From: Nemertoderma westbladi
Lineage: Eukaryota; Xenacoelomorpha; Nemertodermatida; Nemertodermatidae
Reading direction: 5' to 3'
DNA: 37,118 bases
Assembly (NCBI GenBank): GCA_032718475.1
Contig: JAUCBJ010001540.1
Span: 1 to 37,118 of the forward strand
Shown here: piece after piece, positions 23,105 to 32,599 of the stretch
Numbering within the stretch: position 1 is the first letter of the stretch
Layout: each line of letters begins with the position of its first letter
Made by a program: the position numbers and the translations under genes
Notes under the pieces: generated by a model
Told to the model about the DNA's origin: nothing
The model's database searches: none
What the model saw: only the letters and a program-made list of their open reading frames with translations

Positions 23105-24059
23105 AACCAAACTGTTATACTGCTATTTACTGTCGGTTCTTCATAATATGGTTGATGAATTATTATATTTGGAATAACGATAAATAACCCCGAAAACCCA
23201 ATATTCTTGATATACCGAAGGTAAGAGAGAAAGGTTACATATAACGATTGTGACTTATGTTAAAGTGGTTTGAAGTGAATCTAATGTTATTTGATAGACC
23301 CTACATGATTCGGTCCGTGTTCCTTTTATATGTGACTAAAATCAGTGAAGATCGGCAGATCAGTGTGCAGTATTGTGCAGCATTGTGTATGAGTGAGACT
23401 GATAACGAAGCATTTCCTAAAGAATGCGCCATATATGTGAATTGTAACTAAGCCATATCGTTGTGAGTAGTTTAAGTCATAACTCTGTTTATAGATAGAG
23501 CGCCACGTCCTAAAGGAACTGTTAATATTCCCCGAAGGTGAATAATATTGTCAGAGATTATATAATACTGTCAGTCGAATAATACATTAGGCTTACATAG
23601 CAATACGATTAAGCCGTCGAACCCAATCTCCCGGGTATATCCAGCGGGTGAATGATCGCGCACCGATTGGTTTCGACTAGTGTAGTGAATCAAATACTTG
23701 TCAGAGGCTAAAAGTGATTTATTATCTAGAAGACATCCTAATTTGGCGGGTTAAACTGCCAAAGGTCTGAAAGCGCGAACAGTAACGGATATAGCTTCTG
23801 TATTGCAGTAGGCAATAAAGCTGAAGTACCGGCAACCGCTACCCAGTAGGCCTGACTACCTAACCACCCGGACCGGTACCTACAGCAGTACAGGTACAGC
23901 AGTATTATTCGATTTTGATAATTATATACCGGTAGGCCTTAATAATTAATCAGGGACTGCAGCCCTGGTTTTTTATTGAGATTTTTACTTATTTCTGTCA
24001 AGTTTTATTTGTTTGTAGGCCAGTATTGAACAGAAGGAGTGTAAGCCTGATCAGATTGT

Positions 24060-24635
24060 ACAGACAATTTGTAGGCTGAGCTGTTGTCTGATTGCTGTTA
24101 AGTCTGAACGGATTGCAGTGTGTGTAGATCATCTGTCCGATAAAGAACGGTTAGGAAGTAGGGGCAGCCAAAGCTGTAAGGTAAACCCCCAACTAAAGAA
24201 TAAGTCGTACTACTGGGTTAGAACGCATACTACCTAATCATTTCGGAGTCTGCATGTCCTGTAGTTTATTTAGGCTTGAGAGTAGTCTGCCATCGTTTAG
24301 TCTGTACTTTGTTTGTGTAGTCTGTACAGGTAGCGTATAATATTTATTTAGATAATTTGTAGGCTGGATAGTTGTCTGGCTGTTATTAGGTCTGAAGGAT
24401 TGCAGTGTGTGTAGAGCCTCTGTCCGATAAAGAACGGTTAGGAAGTAGGGGCAGCCAAAGCTGTAAGGTAAACCCCCATCTAAAGAATAAGTCGTACTAC
24501 TGGGTTAGCACGCATACTACCTAACCATTTCGGAGTCTGCATGTCCTGTAGTTTATTTAGGCTTGATAGTAGTCTGTCAGTATTTGGTCTGCATTTTGTT
24601 TGAGTAGTTTGTACGCGTAGCGTAATATTTATTAT
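24060..24635 (+). repeat. 287-bp tandem duplication in leader, right copy
   Basis: TGCATGTCCTGTAGTTTATT occurs at 24251 and 24538, a 287-bp period identical to that of the left copy. Each unit contains GGGGCAGCCAAAGCTGTAAG followed by a C5 run, so a CAGC/GCTG stem with an outer G/C clamp is possible. The second unit is nearly identical to the first over its middle ~180 bp. Confidence 0.85.
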
Positions 24636-25574
24636 TCAGAGTTTATGCGATTATTCGCAACATTCATATCCCCAAGTTTGTTCCTACAGTAATTGTGTTT
24701 GTTATACATACCGCTATAGTTAAATTAACCCCGGTACTACACGGGCTGCTTGGCGTAGGTAAAGACTGGTGATTTTGTACACCGGTCACTCCAGCAGATG
24801 CCGTGGTTCTTTTAACTGTTCAAGTATATTTAACTACTGATTATATGTTGTACAAGTACTCGTACCTAATTTAGGGTTTAGTGTACAGTGCTTTCCGAAA
24901 GTAATTAGTGTAGGCATTATATTTGTGTTGTAAAGTGGTTGATAGGCACGTTCGATTAGCTCTATTAACTTCTAGGTAGGAACACTCCGTGATACATAAC
25001 GTAGTACCTATAGCGATACGGCTATAGGTCGTCAGGCGGTGGTATTTTCCTATCTGGACAACGCAGTGTATTTACTACTACGTATTATTTTCAAATACCG
25101 CAGTACCCTGTCCGTTGTAATAACCAGATTTCTAACCCTTTGTTAGGCTGGTTTGTAGACTTCTTGTAAAATTACCCTGAAAATTCGTATTTTGTGTTTT
25201 TGTAAATTTTTGTGTTTATTTAGAGATTGTAATCTCACCCGAATTGTACGTAATTTGTAGTATTAAGTAACTTAGGTAAATTAGCATTATTTGTTTTAGT
25301 GTCCTATAAGTAACACTTCACTGAAAGCGCACCGCTTTGTGTAGTGATTACTCCCCAGAAATAATAACATTTATTTCAAACATTGACAAAACCCATTAAA
25401 ACGGGTATATATATATTATAAATCAACTCAAACGATTTATAAATAGTAGGCCTACCATACAACCATTAGGTCTCAATATCAGTTGGACTACTGCTCAAAT
25501 AACGGTAACAAAGTAAGTAAAGTAACCAAGTAACCCTAAAATTCAGAAATTCAATTATTTAAAATAATTGATAT

Positions 25575-25863
25575 ACCGGTATTTACGATAGGCCTATTAT
25601 CTTTATTTCTATAAGTTTCGGCTGAAATTATACCGGTACTTGTAATAAATTCTAGTCCAGAATTATATATACTACAAACTGTAAGCTGTATACCGGTATT
25701 CCCGATAGGCCTATTATATATTTATATATCTTTGTGCTAAAATTATACCGGTATTCTGTGATAAACCTAGTCTGTAATAATACTTATATAGTTATATATA
25801 CTATAAGCATACCGGTATTCTAATATATTATATATATCACGCTACATTGAGTAGCAGTATCGG
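25575..25863. promoter_or_regulatory. TACCGGTA palindrome array upstream of right gag
   Basis: ACCGGT cores lie at 25575, 25632, 25692, 25747 and 25811, at 55-64 bp spacing; a degenerate TATCGGTA follows near 25857. The array ends about 90 bp before the gag ATG. The left copy has a matching array. CCGG-centred palindromes of this form resemble binding sites of Grainyhead/CP2-type factors, but no site is demonstrated. Confidence 0.5.
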
Positions 25864-25953
25864 TAATTAATTACTAGGCTAGCAGTTAACACTGAATTAC
25901 TAGACTTGCTTAGACTGTAATATAGCGGTAGACATTCAACTGTTTAAACAAAC

Positions 25954-28900
25954 ATGTCTGATACTAAGCAGAACCTGTCAGACAGTTTATTAGATGTAAC
26001 TATCTGCGACTCAGATAAAGGTGTAGAACCGTCTACACCTAAGTTCAGTTCACCCCCCACTGTGAGGAAGGTCATCCCTCCAGTAGTAATAAAAGAACCT
26101 AGGCTGGTCCAACATCGTAGGTCTATCATAGGCACTCGAGCTCAGGTCAAGCGGGACCAAGAAGCAGCGGAACAGCAACAACCCGCGAGCCAAGAACTTA
26201 TTTCTCAGCGGCCCGACAGCTCCAGTAGTGAAGATACTGTAGAACTGACACCCGAGCGCGGAGCAAGGATGACGGATGCGGTTTATTCGGATCCCCTTCT
26301 CATCCTTCCTGCAGCCGTACTCACTAGGCTATTGATCGCGGTGGAAGAACACCAGATCGATTGGGCGAGAAGTAAGCGCTCAACTAAAGATAGTTATGCG
26401 GGATACACAAAGGAAGAACTGAAATCTATGGTCGAGTCGCAATGGAACTTCCCTGGACCCGGACTCCCGTTTGATTTATCAGAAGCTGCCTGGGAAGACA
26501 TACACCGGATGGGAGTAGCCAAGGAAACCATCGATCCAGCTGTATGGAAGAGGTCCGCAGCCGGATACGCACAGGGATTCTTCAGCTCTATGGAGCGAGT
26601 AGAAAAACAACTGTTACAACAACCTCAAGGACCTCAAGAGCAGGGACAACTGCTTTATCAAGTTAGAGAAAGAATTCTGCGAATCAGGCTAATATTATCA
26701 GCCTTTGAAGAGGCTTCTAAAAGAAGACAAGACACGTCGTTGCAAGTTGCCGTAAAGACTTGGTTTCAACGGGTGAGTCGCCAGGTTCAAGGAACAGCTC
26801 AGTGGAAAGATCAGCTGGAGGAGCGCTCAACCCATGGAGAATCAACAGACGCTACTTTTTCCCAAGTGGAAAGTGAAGCGACGGCAGAGAAACCGCATAA
26901 GAGGGATGCCATTGACATCTATCTGTCAGACTATCAACGTTTTGTAGGAGATGAAGAGTTGAGGAGAAGACTAGAGGGGCTTAGCCCTAATAGTGAAGGA
27001 GCCCAGCTTGTGTTGGACGCAATTGATGTGGATAGGTTAGCGGCGAACCAAGCTAAATTCGATGAACAACTCCGCATCGCTAGAGACCAAGAAGAAAGGG
27101 TTAAGAAAAAACGCATAGAAGACAGAAAGAAAGCAGCAGTAGCAGCTGCAGAAGCCGAAAGGAAGGCAGCCGAAGAGGAAAGTAAGGCAGCCGAAGCGGA
27201 AAGAAAAGCGGCAGCGGCAGAGACAGAAGCGAAAAGAAAGGCAACCGAAAGGGAAAGAAAAGCGACAAAGGCAGCGGCGGAAGCGGAGCGGATAGCGGCT
27301 GAAGAGATTGCCCAATTGGAATTGGAAAATATTCAAGAGAATCAAGACTGCATAAATAAACAGTTAACAGCTAGTAATATGCAGATGATGAATCGATCTA
27401 CTCCCAAAAGACAGGGATATACATCATCTGAGGAAGGCGATACCACCGACACTGAAGGCAAAGGAAATAGATCTCATCTAAGCAGACGCAAAAGAACATT
27501 CCACCGTCAGAAATTGCCTGATTTGCCTCCAGCTGTTAGAAGGCAACTAAATAACACCAACTTAGGTAGTACAGAACCCACAGACCAAACAATTACATTA
27601 GAAAGACTCTCTACTATAGTAGATGAGCCTGAAATAATTAGGCCTGTTCTTGAAATCACCCCTTCGGTGATAGACACACCTGTGCTCCCTGAAGTTACCT
27701 CTAAATTCCCTCTGCACAGCACTAAGCTACCTGTGCCCAGTAGAACAGCCCATGAGGCAGTTCAGGTCCTGGACCCCGAGCGAAATATTCCTGATTTGTC
27801 GCCCGTTGTCCCTCGTCCGCCCGCTACAACGTTGGCGACTCCCGCTTCGGCGGTCGAATGGGTGGATGAGAGACGACGGGGGATGGATCTCCTGCTCGGA
27901 CAGATGCAGGAGACTGTTCAACAATTCAAAGGCACAGTAAGGGAAAGTAGGCTAGAGTTGCAAGAAGTGCAGCAAAGTATCGCGCTAGAACGCGATAAAT
28001 TAGTAAATACACAAAGGGGTATACCACCACCCCCTGTAACAATGTGTCAACCTGTTAGGTCTGAAGTATCTCATGTGCAAGGTGTGGAGCCTACACGCAT
28101 CTATACTGCTAGCGAAGTAGAAACTCCTATAGTGAACCCTATTAAGGGTAATTATAGACCTGTTGATAATGATATTCCCTATAGACCTGATCATAATCCG
28201 AGAAATTTATATACCGATAACTCGATATTAAATAACACGATGGCCCAAGAAAGTTTTACGCGTCAAATGGCTAGAACCGAAGCCCGGCAAGCGGTAAAGG
28301 TGGGAGAGATCGTCAAGTTCAACGGAGATGAGATGAAATGGTTACCTTTTAATGAATATTACAAAGATAACATACAGAACTCTGTGCTATCTAATGGAGA
28401 GAAACTTAGATTCCTCATCGAGTGCTTGGAAGGATCTCCAAAGTTAATGGCGTTAAAGTTTATTGGACATCCAGACGGATTAAGACAAGTTTGGGATACA
28501 CTAAACATCAGGTATGGTAATAGGAATAACATAGCTGGGTATTTGTATGCAAAGTTGGTAGCGCCCCGAAAGTTTATTAGCAGCGGAATCATAGAGTTTT
28601 CCGATGAGATTCAGGAGATCTGTAGACAATTAGATTGGCTAGGTAAGTCTCATGAGTATCAGAATGCTATGGTTATTAGAGCAGTGGCTTCTACTTTACC
28701 GAAGGGTGGAGTAGGTACGCGCTGGGATAAGAAAGTGTTATATATGATGGAACAACAACGACGAGACCCTACCATGGCTGATCTCATGTCATTCCTAGAT
28801 GGAGAAGTGAAATTACAGCTCCTGAAACTGTCCAGGGAGAAGACACCGGAAAACAAGGTAAGTGAAAAACCCGTCTCTAGGAGAAAGGTAACACCAGTGT

Positions 28901-28968
28901 GTTATACAGACGACGGCGAAAGCCAGACTTCTCAAGGAGAAGATAGCGGGAAAGACACTGATACCTAA
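25954..28968 (+). CDS. Gag-like protein of BEL/Pao-like retrotransposon, right copy
   Basis: An intact 1004-codon ORF from ATG 25954. Residues 1-330 match the left copy and have no named domain. Residues ~365-460 are a long charged, Ala/Glu/Lys-rich coiled coil with repeated AEAERKAA-type heptads. Residues ~490-770 are Ser/Pro-rich and probably disordered. Residues ~785-945 resemble the DUF1759 Gag region of BEL/Pao elements: VKFNGDEMKWLPFNEYY, SNGEKLRFLIECLEGSPK, then VWDTLNIRYGN. Zinc knuckles, normally next, are not in this frame; they lie in a separate ORF from 30254. At about 1000 residues it is roughly twice the usual Gag length. The ORF includes an AAG|GTAAGT splice-donor match at 28858, so a spliced mRNA joining it to the next ORF is possible but unproven. 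Confidence 0.85.
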   Translation: MSDTKQNLSDSLLDVTICDSDKGVEPSTPKFSSPPTVRKVIPPVVIKEPRLVQHRRSIIGTRAQVKRDQEAAEQQQPASQELISQRPDSSSSEDTVELTPERGARMTDAVYSDPLLILPAAVLTRLLIAVEEHQIDWARSKRSTKDSYAGYTKEELKSMVESQWNFPGPGLPFDLSEAAWEDIHRMGVAKETIDPAVWKRSAAGYAQGFFSSMERVEKQLLQQPQGPQEQGQLLYQVRERILRIRLILSAFEEASKRRQDTSLQVAVKTWFQRVSRQVQGTAQWKDQLEERSTHGESTDATFSQVESEATAEKPHKRDAIDIYLSDYQRFVGDEELRRRLEGLSPNSEGAQLVLDAIDVDRLAANQAKFDEQLRIARDQEERVKKKRIEDRKKAAVAAAEAERKAAEEESKAAEAERKAAAAETEAKRKATERERKATKAAAEAERIAAEEIAQLELENIQENQDCINKQLTASNMQMMNRSTPKRQGYTSSEEGDTTDTEGKGNRSHLSRRKRTFHRQKLPDLPPAVRRQLNNTNLGSTEPTDQTITLERLSTIVDEPEIIRPVLEITPSVIDTPVLPEVTSKFPLHSTKLPVPSRTAHEAVQVLDPERNIPDLSPVVPRPPATTLATPASAVEWVDERRRGMDLLLGQMQETVQQFKGTVRESRLELQEVQQSIALERDKLVNTQRGIPPPPVTMCQPVRSEVSHVQGVEPTRIYTASEVETPIVNPIKGNYRPVDNDIPYRPDHNPRNLYTDNSILNNTMAQESFTRQMARTEARQAVKVGEIVKFNGDEMKWLPFNEYYKDNIQNSVLSNGEKLRFLIECLEGSPKLMALKFIGHPDGLRQVWDTLNIRYGNRNNIAGYLYAKLVAPRKFISSGIIEFSDEIQEICRQLDWLGKSHEYQNAMVIRAVASTLPKGGVGTRWDKKVLYMMEQQRRDPTMADLMSFLDGEVKLQLLKLSREKTPENKVSEKPVSRRKVTPVCYTDDGESQTSQGEDSGKDTDT

Positions 28969-30253
28969 AGAGGTGAGGTCTCTATAGGGGTGTCAGTAAC
29001 AGGTGGTGGCGGACTCGTGAGGGTCTGGGGGCACGTTAAATCGTCTTTATAGTGCAAGGGAGTTACTGAAGGCCCTCGTGTCTTGCGAACCATGAATCAA
29101 CATGGTGCCGTGGTACCGTCTAGTCGGCCTGTTGCCGTACTGCCAGTCCTGTACACAGTAGGGGTGGTGGCATGGCGTGATTTGTGGTTTATGTGGTCTA
29201 TGTGGTAGGTCTATGTGTGGTATGTATGAGTTGACCAGACTCTGTACTGTCTCCGATCGGTTGCCAAAACGTGTCTTTTCCCAGGGTAGCACTATTGGAA
29301 TGGAGGTGTTGCATCGGAATGGACAGGTTCTGATGATTCTGTTGGTACTACTATTGGAATGGAGGTGGCACACGGAATATCGGCTGCAAGGAGGGGTTGG
29401 TGTTGTAGTGTGGTCCGAGTGAATGATACTCTGGAATCTGTGGTTTGTGTGTGTACGTGGTATATGTGAGTGTATGTATGGCCACTGCGAGTGAGTATGG
29501 GAACCCTTGCCGGTTGGTCTAGACGCCACTGGTATTAGTAGGACCATATCTTTACTGCGCCCCAGCATACTTTGTGCACACAAAGTTATTTTGCCCTGAC
29601 GGCAAAATAAGGTACTCTCGGCTCTTTTATTAGTCGATACAATTTTGTCCCCTCTGATTTTGTCACCGATTTTGTCTTCCCCGATTATGTCCTCTGTGTG
29701 TGCATGGTATGCGTCAGATGTGTGTTTACCGTAGTGTACTTGATATTGTGAGCATCTGTTGAGTACACGTGTACAGTGACTGGTAAGTGGTTACTTGTTC
29801 CTAGCTTTCGAGCTAGTCAGTATTGTTTGCGGAACCGACTTCCCCTCAATACTGCCGGCGAGGCGGGTGAAAACGGTCAATATTCCATGTGGGTAGCGCA
29901 AGCCCGCTTGGGACAAGACCGTCGGTTTGGCTCAAGGGCGACCTTGATGCTCGATCGCTATCGACTGGTCCACCCGCCGGTTGACTCTCTGAGTTGGCTC
30001 AATGTACAGTCAGGCCACACTAAGTTGACAGTAGGCGAATTTTTCTACTTCGTTCGGCTACACACGACGAGCTGTGCCGGTGTGATCGGGGGATTGAAAA
30101 TTGAACCCGGGAAGCATCGGGCTACCCTCCGGCCCGGTCTGATAAAAACGGAGTCGGACTGGCCCCAAGGGTAGTGGGACAGCGTCCGCCTCGTGGGTGC
30201 GCCTCGGGGAGGAGCCCAGAAGGACGCAAGCGAGATCTTATTACGTAAATAAA
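28969..30253 (+). other. Spacer between gag and zinc-knuckle/protease ORF
   Basis: About 1.28 kb with no recognisable retroelement domain, between Gag parts that are normally contiguous in BEL/Pao elements. The first part (to about 29560) is GT-rich on the plus strand; the second (about 29800-30230) is GC-richer. An open frame at 29776-30174 matches nothing I know. Candidate explanations are an intron (donor 28858, acceptor not fixed), an insertion of unrelated DNA, or recombination between elements. Confidence 0.5.
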
Positions 30254-31123
30254 ATGCCTAAAGATCAGGTAAGTAAATTCAAGTCTCGAACAAATGACAG
30301 GAGAGAACAGGTAAGAAAAACTCCTCCTACGTCTCCCAAGAGAATTCAGGTGAGAAAGCCCGAAGAAAAAGCAAGTGTACACAATGTGACTCAGAGTAAG
30401 GTGAGTAACATCAAACCGAAATGTGCGCTATGTGACGGGACCCATCGCTTAAATATGTGTGATGAATTTCTAAAGAAATCATTAACTGAGAGACGTGAAG
30501 TCATGTGGGATAAGCGGTTATGTTATAATTGCCTCAGACAAGGACACCAACGGCGAACCTGTTACTCTGACATAAGGTGTGCAAAGTGTGGTGCGAAACA
30601 TCATATCTTGTTGCACGCTGAATTCGAGCGAAATAGTCCGAATCAGGTAAGTGATTCCGAACTACATGTCCAATTCAGTGATGTGAACGACACTGATCAA
30701 TCTGAGATGGAAGGATTCTATACGGATGAGTTCTCCGACGCAAACGAATCCTGTTACATGATAAATACCGCAGTGTATCGAGCACTCACATATGAAAAAG
30801 ATACAGACAGCGACTTCACTCTAACTACTTCTGATCGACAACCATCTTGGAAAGAGCCATCTTCCAATGTAGGGATCCGAGAGTTTCCTGTGGTGCAAGT
30901 AAGGGTTCACGGACCTAAGAGGAGTTATGTAGTGAACGCCCTCCTTGACTCCGGTAGTACAGGAACATTCATCGACAAAGAGCTAGCCGAAGACATATTT
31001 GCTGGACAACCCAAGTTCCGAACTAAGCTAAACATGTCAGGCATTATGCAAGTTTGGAAATCTACAGTAACAGTGGATTATTATGTAGGCGCGTTTGACA
31101 CAGCGAGAGGCAGAATTACCTAG
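30254..31123 (+). CDS. Zinc-knuckle and aspartic protease ORF, BEL/Pao type
   Basis: From ATG 30254 the ORF has 289 codons. The first ~55 residues are basic. Three Cys/His clusters typical of BEL/Pao follow: CALCDGTH, a canonical CX2CX4HX4C knuckle CYNCLRQGHQRRTC at 30521-30562, and CAKCGAKHH. Next comes an acidic linker and then a DUF1758-type aspartic protease start: FPVVQVRVHG, with catalytic DSGSTGTFID (Asp codon 30947-30949). The protease is cut short: about 50 residues after the active site the frame ends at 31123, where integrase sequence takes over in another frame. The frame is open upstream of the ATG, so the true start could be earlier. Five AG|GTRAG splice-donor matches lie inside this ORF (30269, 30311, 30350, 30401, 30647). 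Confidence 0.88.
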   Translation: MPKDQVSKFKSRTNDRREQVRKTPPTSPKRIQVRKPEEKASVHNVTQSKVSNIKPKCALCDGTHRLNMCDEFLKKSLTERREVMWDKRLCYNCLRQGHQRRTCYSDIRCAKCGAKHHILLHAEFERNSPNQVSDSELHVQFSDVNDTDQSEMEGFYTDEFSDANESCYMINTAVYRALTYEKDTDSDFTLTTSDRQPSWKEPSSNVGIREFPVVQVRVHGPKRSYVVNALLDSGSTGTFIDKELAEDIFAGQPKFRTKLNMSGIMQVWKSTVTVDYYVGAFDTARGRIT

Positions 31124-32156
31124 GGAAAGAGTAAGCTTCTACGAACCACCCTTTACTAATACCGGTGTGGATTTATTTGGCCCTATTGAAGTATATCGTG
31201 CCCGGACTATAGTCAAGAGATGGTGTGTCATCTTCGTTTGTATGACTTGTAGAGCTATCCATCTCGATATGGTAAACGATCTATCCACCAACAGCTTCGT
31301 GTTGAGTCTACGACGACAGATCGCTCGTTTCGGAACCAGTAACACGATGAGATCGGATAAGGGAACGAACTTCATTGGCGCCAACAACGAAATTCAAGCT
31401 TACGTAAAGGACTGGAACAAGAGACAGGTGGACGATCAGCTAAAGATAACAGCGTCTAGCTGGACCTTCAACGCCGCCGACGCCCCTTGGTGGGGAGGAA
31501 GTTGGGAGAGATTGATTAGGAGCGTGAAGACTGCGTTCCACTTTATTGTACCTTGTCGCGCTTATCTCACCGACGAACTATTGCGGACGTTAATGGAGGA
31601 AATCGCCGCTTATCTCAACGAAAGACCGCTTATGCCAGTCTCTTCAAGTCCTGATTCCCTGGAAGCGCTAACACCCGCGCACTTTCTACTGAAGAAACCC
31701 GTAGCCATGCTCCCACGATCGGAGATCACAGACGGAGACGAGTACTGCCGTCGAACCTGGCAACTTATGCAGTTGCTATCCCGTCGTTTCGCTGACCATT
31801 TCGAGAAACATTACCTGCCCACTCTACAACTTCGAACTAAGTGGTTTGCGCAGCAAGAAAACGTCAGCGCTGGAGACATGGTGCTTATTGTGGACCCCAA
31901 TCTCCCACGTAAGCGATGGCAAACAGGACGTATCATCGAGACTCATATCTCGAGCGATGGTTTGGTGCGATCAGTAGAACTCGTCGTCATGCGGCGTAAC
32001 TTTAAGAAACCAGGGATAGTCTTTGAGACTCAACAGCTCAATCGTTTATGTTTACTGGAAAGAGACAGAGAGCTCTCCGGAAACTATGGAAGGCAAGAAA
32101 CTCTTCCCACGACCACTTCCCTAATCCAACCGACATCTAGGGACTCCCCAACTTAA
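31095..32156 (+). pseudogene. BEL/Pao integrase fragment (catalytic core and C-terminus)
   Basis: The frame starts abruptly at about 31098 with ELPRERV, just upstream of the catalytic core. The DDE triad is present: Asp in TGVDLFGP (31170-31172), Asp in RSDKGTNF (31356-31358), and Glu in GSWERLIRS (31506-31508), with 49 residues between the second Asp and Glu. The C-terminal part has LNERPLMPV, LTPAHFLL, and a GDMVLIVD...PRKRWQTGRI block typical of BEL/Pao. The zinc-binding HHCC domain and the whole reverse transcriptase and RNase H that should precede it are missing, and the junction with the protease ORF changes frame. This is an internal deletion. The surviving core has no stops, so its integrity is better than expected for an old relic. 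Confidence 0.88.
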
Positions 32157-32599
32157 TATCGTTCGGAGTGGGCGTGTGACTCTATTATTTTATATTATTT
32201 TATTATTTTTATATTTATGTATGTATTACTATGTAATTTTATTATAATCGTGTTGCCGTTATTCCTACACCAGGGGGAAAAACGCCGATGCTGGAGACGT
32301 GACTTAACAGACCACCGAGCCCCGGCCAGTCACCGGATATTGATTGTGGGGAGGGAATATTTCTAAGATGCAAGTTTGCGGTTGAGAAAAGCTGCATTAG
32401 TTGGATATACTCTTTAATGTAACTTCCTATAGTTGAAAACCTGATTAAGAATAATTTTGGGCTTCCCCAAATCAATATACACCAAATATTCACAATAATT
32501 ATACACGATAATATAAATCCCTACGGTATATTATTTAATAACCCACTGTTCGCTCAGAATTTTAGCCTACCTAATGTACCCCAGATTTTCCCTCAGTCC
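32157..32599 (+). other. Region after integrase; possible 3' LTR start
   Basis: A purine-rich GGAGTGGGCG at about 32166-32174 directly precedes TGTGACTC, which resembles a polypurine tract followed by an LTR start (TG). The ORF ends 5' of it by only ~10 bases, as is usual in BEL/Pao. I found no matching 5' LTR upstream of gag, so this stays a suggestion. The remainder is AT-rich with no gene. Confidence 0.4.

Larger units (their letters stand above)
23105..25953 (+). mobile_element. Leader / possible 5' LTR of right BEL/Pao-like copy
   Basis: Colinear with the left copy (639-3490 in reverse complement) over about 2.85 kb at roughly 75% identity by eye. It has no long ORF. It carries the 287-bp duplication (24060-24635) and the TACCGGTA array (25575-25863), both shared with the left copy. 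One ~2.8 kb unit upstream of gag is long for the family, so it may combine an LTR with an untranslated leader. No matching 3' LTR was found after the integrase, so borders are not assigned. Confidence 0.75.

Noticed and set aside
22864-23187. 107-codon hydrophobic ORF
   Set aside because: No conserved motif, overlaps the element leader, and no counterpart ORF in the left copy.
29047-29583. 178-codon minus-strand ORF rich in His/Thr/Ser
   Set aside because: Reflects the GT-rich plus strand; no domain.
29776-30174. 132-codon ORF in the gag/protease spacer
   Set aside because: No recognisable family, different frame from both neighbours, not supported by composition.
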